Under the pieces are notes generated by a model. It ran no database searches and was not told the origin of the DNA. It saw only the letters and a list, made by a program, of their open reading frames with translations. 64,000 nt of DNA from Salarias fasciatus (taxonomy: Eukaryota > Chordata > Actinopteri > Blenniiformes > Blenniidae): assembly GCF_902148845.1 (NCBI RefSeq), contig NC_043764.1, positions 26,081,594 to 26,145,593 on the forward strand, written 5' to 3'. The position numbers and the translations under genes were made by a program. The first letter of the stretch is position 1, and each line of letters begins with the position of its first letter. Shown piece after piece: positions 57,161 through 64,000 of the stretch.

Positions 57161-57973
57161 CAAGAGTCTATCCAGCTGCTTCTTTTCTAACGTGGGCTGC
57201 ACGACAAGGAGGAACTTGCTCTGTGGAATTAGTTTAGTTAATTAAGTAACTGTTACTTTTTTTACATTTTTGAAATTATAATAGGGTTAGGGTGTGTCAC
57301 AGTAACGTTGCTTTACATTTTCTACAATATAGAAGATCATATATGCAAAACAACTGAAAGATAAATAGATAGGAAAAGGAGTTTAAATTAAACAAATAGA
57401 TGCAAGGTTTAAAAAGGCAAGTCAAGTTTCTCTGTTAAGTTAAAGCCCTACAGAGCAATTCTTTTTCTTCATACATTTCAAAGATTAAAAAAAGAGTGAC
57501 ATAGTTCCTAATTAACAGCTTGAAAATATGTTTTCTTTTTATGCATGTATTTTTGAGCAAATACAATTTTCCAGTCATTAAAATTGCGTTTAATGGCCAA
57601 ATTGTGAATGTTAAATGTTGGTAGTACCAAAGTCAGCCGGTCAGTGGCGCTGCTTCAAACGTGAAGTGAGAAACTTTAAACAGATGAATAAACGAAGAAG
57701 AAAGCCTCCAACGTAAACCGTGACGTTGAGTAAAAATGCGTTTGTTTTAATTACCTGGTACAACTAACAAGAGCGGGGTCTAGCGTCTGTCCATCGGAAA
57801 CCATTGACTCTCGCTCACTCGTACAGCAAAACGAGCGCACCACGACTGCCAGCGGGAGGAGTCGCCGCTGTTTTCTTTTTCTGTCTTGTGAAACGAGATT
57901 ACCCGAAACCTGAAGACCCACATACACGAATATTAATCCGGTACGAGGTCCAGAACCGACGAACCGAGTCAAC

Positions 57974-58118
57974 ATGGCGTCACTGAGCGGGAAATCTGCG
58001 GAGGAGATCAGCGAGCTGCTCGACGAGTTCGGGATCAAACACGGACCGGTAGTCGGTGAGTGGCCGCGCGCACTCCACTGACCCACAGTTTGAATCAGAA
58101 CAAAGTTGACATGCAGGC

Positions 58119-58174
<56 letters not shown>

Positions 58175-60145
58175 CCTGAAATTTCTGTAACTTTTTTTGT
58201 GTTTTCTGTTTAGACTCCACTCGAAGTCTGTATGAGAAGAAGATAAAAGAGGCCATGGCCAAAGAGAAGAGGGGGAGACAACCTCCACCTTCTGATAAGA
58301 CTTACTACAGAGAGGAAGGTAAATCTGCACTCATTATTCATGTTTTAGTCTTTTATTGTAGCCTCAATACCAGAGCTGAAACTAAAAAGTGTTTAAACCC
58401 CTTAAAACGTTTGTGTTTACATTCATTTGCCACACACATTCTTAATTTCCATTCATAATATTCTCATTGTACTAGCATACAAAAATAAGGTTTCTTGTGT
58501 TTATTAATTAGTTTTTTTTTTATATATAGGCCTATAAAACGTGGTGTGTAGTGTAATTTATTTTTTATTATTTTGGATGAGGTGCAGTGTAGGATTCTGT
58601 GTTTGGGTTTTGATGAATCAGATTACTCACAAGTCTGTCCATCTCTTTCTCCTGTTTATTAGAATCCTCAGATTTCTTGAGTCCTTTTCGCAAAATGAAT
58701 GGTTCAAAAATAAACAACCAAATTCCTCTTAAACAGGATCTGAAAACATTTTGGTACTCGAAGTCACTCCACCTGTGCGTCCATAATTAGTTTCTCCAGC
58801 CACAATCAAACCACCAACAGAAATAGATTTAAAGAAACAAAATAAATAGCAGAAATCAGAAGTCTGTTCCAAAACAACGCCAGTCATTTTCTATGACACT
58901 CATTAGTTTTACTTCTGATAAACAAACACTGAATTGTGTTGAATTGGTGCTCCTCAGGGTTTGGTCCTCGGCCCACAGCCTGTTAGGCTAAATCAGCATT
59001 TCATAGCAGACTTTTAAATAAAAGTAACTCCAAACAAAAGACACAAATGGAGAGGTTGTCAGAAACCTAAAGAGTAATCACTGAAACATGAAGTCAGAAT
59101 CCTTAACAAGCAACACTAAAAACATATAACAATAGCTTTGTATTATACTGAGTAACAGCATCATGGATTTCTGGTTGTATTCACTGGGATGTCTGCGTTC
59201 CCTTTCAGAGGAGGAGGTCACGTATGTGTACAGGACACCAGTAAGTCACTCTGTTTTCTCTCAGTCTTTTCCTCTTCGGTGCAACTTAATAAAAACATTT
59301 GATCAGACATTTGTAGCTCTCAGAGTGATAGTCCTCTAGAAATCACAGTTCCCTCAGTAAGACGAAGACACGTTCAGCAAATCACTTGTTTTGGACAGAA
59401 ATAGTTGAAATTGCACTTTTTGGATGTTTGCATGGAATGAATTATACAAAATGCAGCAAGAAAGTCAAACAGTTGCAATAAGATTGCATTAATGTTCCAC
59501 TATTTACCACCTGTGGTCTGTTCGCAGGTCAGGAGTGAATTCACTGGAGGAGACAGGTCAGTTTTCTTTCTCCATTCCACTATTTTCAGCTTCAGATGAA
59601 AAACTGTTCTCGCTGTGACCGACTGTGCGTCTCGTCTCTCCAGGATGTCGAACCTGAGGTCGAGGCCCGAGTGGTCGGAGAGGGAATACGAGCCGGAGTA
59701 AGTTAACGCCGCACCAGCTCCCCTGACGGGAAGCAGAAAGCCTGTCTGTTCTCACGCGTCTCTCTTCAGGATGTCCTACTCGGCCTCGCACCTGTCGTCA
59801 GGGCTGAGGTCCAGGACGGACTACGGAGGACGGGACGTGATCGACGCGTGAGTCTCAGATCTGCAAAATCTTTCATAATTATGAGGAATTATGCAAATTA
59901 CACAAATGTTCTGTTCCCCCCCCCCGTTCTGCAGCCCGGATATGTACGACACGCCGGCCAGCTACCGGAGCTCCTACGTCCAGTCCGCCCCGGCGAAAGC
60001 CAGCCGAGGCGCCCCGGACGCGGCCAAGTCGTCCGGCCTGGTCCCCACGTGGGTCAAGCTGGTGGTCTTCCTGGCTCTGGCCGTCTTCCTCTACCTGGTC
60101 TTTTACAGCATGGAGTCGGACGAATCGGTCAAAGGAATAGAATAA
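57974..60145 (+). CDS. emd: Emerin (EMD), LEM-domain inner nuclear membrane protein
   Basis: Inner nuclear membrane protein that binds BAF and lamins. Exons: 57974-58055, 58214-58318, 59209-59240, 59528-59556, 59644-59697, 59770-59847, 59935-60145, giving 196 residues (human 254). The LEM domain fills residues 3-45 (SGKSAEEISELLDEFGIKHG, then PVVDSTRSLYEKKI). A Ser/Tyr/Arg-rich middle region follows (SEREYEPEMSYSASHL). A single C-terminal membrane helix (WVKLVVFLALAVFLYLVFY) is followed by only 13 residues (SMESDESVKGIE and its preceding residue), as in a tail-anchored protein. The shorter middle region than in mammals is common in fish. Other LEM proteins (TMPO, LEMD) are larger. The gene neighbours a DNASE1L1-like gene, as in human Xq28. 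AATAAA lies at 60517. Confidence 0.93.
58121..58168. repeat. (CA)n microsatellite in emerin intron 1
   Basis: Perfect CA tract of about 48 bp, 45 bases upstream of the exon 2 acceptor. Confidence 0.95.
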
Positions 60146-60516
60146 CTCCCGTCCATTCCTGCTGTCGGGGCTTCGCTCTTGGTGTTTTATTCAGAGGAAT
60201 GTATCTCGGTTCGTGTTTTGGATTTAAGGAGGCTGCTGCAATATTCGTCCGGATTTTAAACCTGCGGCTTGTTTTTGATTTTGCTTATGCTTCTATGTGA
60301 AATATAGACATGTCTCCCAGCTTCACTACCGCAACATTTTACCACTTTCTGGATGTAATCCCACTGCTTTCCTGTTGAGGTTTCAGACACTGTGTGATGA
60401 TGTTCACCTGCGGACTGCTAGGTTTTTGTTTTCTTTGCCTTTTTCTACCAGTTACAGTAAACGTCAACATCACTTTGTACACACTAAAATCAGATTTCCT
60501 TCTGTCAACGGTGGGA

Positions 60517-60522
60517 AATAAA
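60517..60522 (+). terminator. Polyadenylation signal of emerin
   Basis: AATAAA about 370 bases after the stop codon, followed by cttgtcgg and then AT-rich DNA. Confidence 0.5.
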
Positions 60523-61503
60523 CTCACTTGTCGGAGCTGATCGACTTTTAAAGAAAATTTTGAAAGCATTTTAATAGGAGTTTGAGACATGTTTAAAAAC
60601 AAGATGAAGATGTTTACAATTGATATGAAGGTTTAAAAAGATTGTTCGTTTGAGGTACATCGGTAACTTCTGTCAGATTTCGAACCAGCGGACATTCAAG
60701 TGCCTGTGTGTTTTTAAAGCGATCATTGGAACACAATGTCTTCTGATTAAAATATTTTGAAAATGCAGCAGGTAAGCTGTTATGTTAATGCAATATTCAT
60801 TTATGTTGGATGTTAGTCATTTAGTTCTGACTGTATTAAATGTAAGAGTGAATTTTCACTCCAAATTCCATGTTTCTATGTTTCTGCTTCCACCTTGAAA
60901 TGGGAAGCGGTTAATCTCTGCTGCTGTTCAGTTCTTCCTGCAGATGTCGTCTTTTTTTAATTCTGAAAGGGCATCCACATGTTTGGCAACCCTGATTTGA
61001 ATCTGTCATCCAAACTTCAACGTGCTGCGATTTCTTTTCCGTTTCATAATTAAACATTTGTAAAGTATTGAAGTGGAGAGTTATTATTCAGAGGAGTCTC
61101 TGTTCTAGATGAGGATTAACACACAGCCAGAAGTTTCACCAGCTTTTTAATTAACTACAGCTTTTATTTACACACTTAAGTGCATGAATGTACATGGTTA
61201 TTGACATACGATGCATAGCAGTGGTAATGAAATACAAAAAAAAGTCCTCTAAATGGAAGGATCATTGATCACGAACCATGACTGAAGCCTTCGCTGACCG
61301 CCGGCGGTGGGTTTTTGATCCGTTACTGGCTGGACGGGTCAGCCCCATTTGTCTTTACTCTCACCGTGAGACGGCTTTCTGGCAGCGCCTGAGGTTTGGT
61401 CCGCTGCACCGTGGCCTATGACGGAGAATCAAGACGGAGCTTCACGCCGCGCTCAACTCGCTCCAGCTGCCGTTCTTATTAACGGGCGGTTTGCTCCTGC
61501 TGC

Positions 61504-61507
<4 letters not shown>

Positions 61508-61567
<60 letters not shown>
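61508..61567. repeat. (TG)n microsatellite, 60 bp
   Basis: Perfect TG tract between emerin and the receptor gene. Confidence 0.95.
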
Positions 61568-61569
<2 letters not shown>

Positions 61570-61752
61570 AGGACACAGCAGGAGAACTCTGCTGATACAA
61601 ACAGAAAGACCAAAATGAAAACACTTCAGTGTCCATTCTTGTGGAGTTTCCATGTTCTCTCCATTCATTTGTGAGCATTCAAACTTCATACGGACCATTT
61701 CCATGTGGACTCACCCTTTGGACGTTTCTGCTCATGCTGCTGGTGCAGCCAA

Positions 61753-63576
61753 TCATAGCTTGTTGATTGACAAGGCAACATACGTGTTGTCCACACCTGT
61801 GAACAGGTAATCGGTTACACACAATGCTTCTTGTTGGAACGGCGCCGCTCTGAGCCCTTGAGGTGAACTCACAGGTCCTGGTCTCTCGCTCCAGCTCCGA
61901 CGGCTTCTTCTCCTTGTTGCACAGCACCTTGGCCACGATGATGATGATGACGACGGCGACGACGAACGTCAGGCCGGACACGAGCCAGCTGATCACCATC
62001 GGACTCAAGACCGGATCTGGGTCTGAGAACGAAACAAGTGGTTTTGAAATGAAACAACACGTGCCTGCAGAGAACGCACTAAACAATACAGCCACGTTTC
62101 CACTGGAAAACGCTGCGCCGGCCTGACCTCTGATCGCTATGGGCAGGGGCTGGCTCTCTCTGGACAGGAAGGTGCGTCCGCCCAGCTGGACGCGGTACAG
62201 GCAGTAGTAGTAGCCCTCGTTGGCGCTCTGGGCGCTGGGGAAGGTGAAGGTGACGGACGGGCTGAGGGCGGGCAGGGACTGGCGCACCGTGCCGTTGGAG
62301 CGGATCAGGCGCAGCTGGAAGGAGCCGCCGGGATACTGCTGCGGCGTGGAGCAGGTGATGTTGAAGCTGTGGCCCTTGATGACGGAGCCGGCCGGGGCCT
62401 CGGTCGACGTGTTGTACCAGTGCTGCGGAGTCAGGAGCTCCACTGCGGGAAAACAACACCGACAAATGCTTCCATCCACACAGTCTAGAAATCAATATGT
62501 TCTTCTCACTTTACAATCAGATTAAGAAGCACCTCAGTGCGCTGTAACTTTGTCTGCGCTCAGTTTGAATGTCGCCCGCTGGAGTGCCGTGGGATTGCCC
62601 CGCTGGTGCAGTGCAGTGCTGACTCACCCACAGTGATGTTGACGGAGTTGCTGGGCGGAGAGCTGAGCAGCTGGGAGGGGAAGCCGCCCTTGATCCTGTA
62701 GCGGCAGCTGTAGCTGCCCTGGTGGAACGTCTCGATGTCGGACAGCGTCAGCTCCACCCTGGTCTGGGTCTGGTCGGCCCGCTGCGTGACCAGCGGCGTG
62801 GCCACGCCGTGCTTGTACAGGTGGAAGTCGCTGAGGTGGTGGCCCAGCAGGACGCTGCAGCCGAAGCGGACGGACTCCCCGGAGGTGAACACAGTGTGAG
62901 GGGACAGCAGTGTGAGGGTGGGCGATAAAAGAGAACCTGAGGATCCAAAAAAAAAAGAAGGCAACGATTCAGTCATGCAGGGAAACCCTGCATTATGACA
63001 AACTCACTTTTCTGTTTATGTTTGCCTTTCTGTTAATAGATGATAAACTATTTAATTCCCTCTTATCTGTGCTTGTCTGCTTCTTCTATAACTGGTTCAA
63101 TCACTGATGAAAGAAAGCAATGTCATGAGACAAACTGTCAGCGGTCCTACCTGAGCATTTGACGCTGGCGTCATTGTCATGCGTGCAGTAGGAGTTGGTG
63201 TGCAGGACGACGGCGCAGGACGTCAAGCTGGACTCGTGTCCAGAACACTGGACGTGATGCAGCCAGATCTCCCCCCGCCCGGCTCCGTACGCCGCGTTGG
63301 GGAGGGCGGCCTCGGCCAGACCGCAGCCCAGCTCCAGGCACACCACGTAGGCCTCGGGGAGGTCCCAGCCGTGGTCGCACACCGTCCCCCACTGGTCGTG
63401 GCGGCGCACCTCCACTCTGCCGGAGCACTTGTTGTATCCATCTACCAGTCGAACCCCACCTGTGGAGGAGAGGAGAGGCCGTCAGGGGGCGCAGAGTGCC
63501 GGAGCGCAAGGTCGATTCAGATCAAAGTCTGGCTCACCAAGCGCAGCTACTCCATCCCACAGAGCACCTAACAGGC
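61753..63576 (-). CDS. SRCR-Ig-Ig type I membrane receptor, 5' end not found
   Basis: Cell-surface receptor, probably immune. Exons high to low: 63538-63576 (end of the signal peptide, LLGALWDGVAALG), 63151-63459 (SRCR domain), 62628-62936 (Ig-like 1), 62128-62442 (Ig-like 2), 61873-62022 (membrane and tail), 61753-61796 (tail end and TGA). Phases agree throughout. The SRCR domain (VRLVDGYNKCSGRVEV ... WGTVCDHGWD) has eight cysteines, the group B pattern. The Ig domains keep their cysteine pairs (FGCSVL...YSCRY and NITCST...YYYCLY). The membrane helix is VISWLVSGLTFVVAVVIIII, followed by a short basic tail ending NTYVALSINKL, with a YxxL motif. The initiating exon lies above 63576, perhaps outside the window. 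CD5/CD6/CD163-like fish genes share the parts but not, to my knowledge, this exact order. Confidence 0.82.
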
Positions 63577-64000
63577 CTGGAAGGACAATAAAAATATGGA
63601 GTCAAACACAGAGCCTTCAGCAATGAGGCTGTCACAGCTCTAACCCCATCCTGCTCAACAACCAGTCATCACAATCATCCTGCAGGTTCATTCGACTGCA
63701 GGTTAGCTCACAGAGAAAACAGGTCTCAGTGTTAAAGACCCTCCTCACACACACAGGCTGTCTGACATCGCCACATGGAGGGACGACACACACCTCATCA
63801 GGGTCCGAGCACCGAGAGGTGCAAAGACCCTACTGGAATGCAAGGAATTATTGTTATTAATATTAATCTTTCTTCTTTTATTGTGGGAACCACTGTGGTT
63901 GTTTTGTGTCCGTTAATGGTTGTGTTGCGTCTGTAAGAGGTTGTTTTGTGGCTACATTTAGTTTTGTGCCAGTTTGTGGTTGTTTTGCGTTGGTTTCTGG
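63577..64000. other. 5' flank or first intron of the SRCR-Ig receptor
   Basis: No first exon with ATG and a signal-peptide start could be fixed on the minus strand. The last 130 bases are low-complexity, with repeated gttgttttg/gtgt phrases. Confidence 0.4.

Larger units (their letters stand above)
56429..57973. other. Spacer before emerin
   Basis: AT-rich. Holds the 3' UTR of the acidic-protein gene, a copy of the common teleost repeat with an embedded GT microsatellite (56851-57160), then AT-rich sequence and the emerin promoter. No further gene seen; in particular no RPL10 exons, although RPL10 lies between EMD and DNASE1L1 in human. Confidence 0.5.
60146..61752. other. Spacer between the convergent emerin and SRCR-Ig receptor genes
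   Basis: Emerin 3' UTR on the left and probably the receptor 3' UTR on the right. (GT)n microsatellite at 61508-61567. A GC-richer stretch at about 61270-61430 might be an untranslated or alternative 3' exon of the receptor on the minus strand, but this could not be supported. Confidence 0.45.

Noticed and set aside
53000-57970. RPL10, expected between DNASE1L1 and EMD from human gene order
   Set aside because: No ribosomal protein L10 exon was recognisable on either strand. The interval holds the acidic-protein gene instead.
61270-61430. GC-richer patch that could be another minus-strand receptor exon
   Set aside because: Several frames give short peptides, but none joins with proper splice sites and phase once the tail exon at 61753 is accepted.
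61679-61872. Continuing the receptor's membrane exon straight through to a stop at 61679
   Set aside because: A strong donor (CCT|GTGAGT) ends the exon at 61873, and an acceptor at 61797 gives an in-phase tail exon with a tyrosine motif. The unspliced tail is low in similarity to receptor tails.

Overview
This is vertebrate nuclear DNA, almost certainly from a ray-finned (teleost) fish. The genes are split by GT/AG introns, the intergenic DNA is full of long (CA)n/(GT)n microsatellites and teleost-type dispersed repeats, and the protein orthologues are vertebrate. Nothing prokaryotic is present. Exon borders were assigned by eye from splice signals, reading phase and family homology, and could be off by one or two bases.

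Layout, left to right. AMPD2 (AMP deaminase 2) runs on the + strand from 290 to 23165 in 18 coding exons. Its first intron is about 16.6 kb and holds a DIRS-type retroelement fossil (about 7.2-11.9 kb) that is itself split by a 1083-bp hAT-type element. A mu-class glutathione S-transferase follows (+, 26721-29894), then EPS8L3 (-, 31227-36382, 19 exons) and the mitochondrial ATP synthase subunit b gene ATP5PB (-, 37742-41099). After a repeat-bearing spacer come a coiled-coil, C-terminally membrane-anchored protein resembling TRAF3IP3 (+, 44377-49523), a DNase I-family secreted nuclease, DNASE1L1-like (+, 51314-52977), a 695-residue highly acidic protein I do not recognise with a hydrophobic C-terminus (+, 53916-56428), and emerin (+, 57974-60145). 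At the right edge, on the - strand, is a type I membrane receptor with one SRCR and two Ig-like domains (61753-63576, 5' end not found).

The genes are housekeeping and immune/cytoskeletal genes that do not form one pathway. The left part (AMPD2-GSTM-EPS8L3) matches human 1p13.3. The DNASE1L1-emerin pair matches human Xq28. The window therefore joins two blocks that are separate in mammals.

The items most worth a second look are: the unrecognised acidic gene with a possible PP1-docking motif and C-terminal anchor; the SRCR-Ig-Ig receptor whose short tail carries a YxxL motif; the repeated placement of (TG)n tracts against splice acceptors in the TRAF3IP3-like gene; the hAT-in-DIRS nest; and an in-frame minisatellite in EPS8L3.
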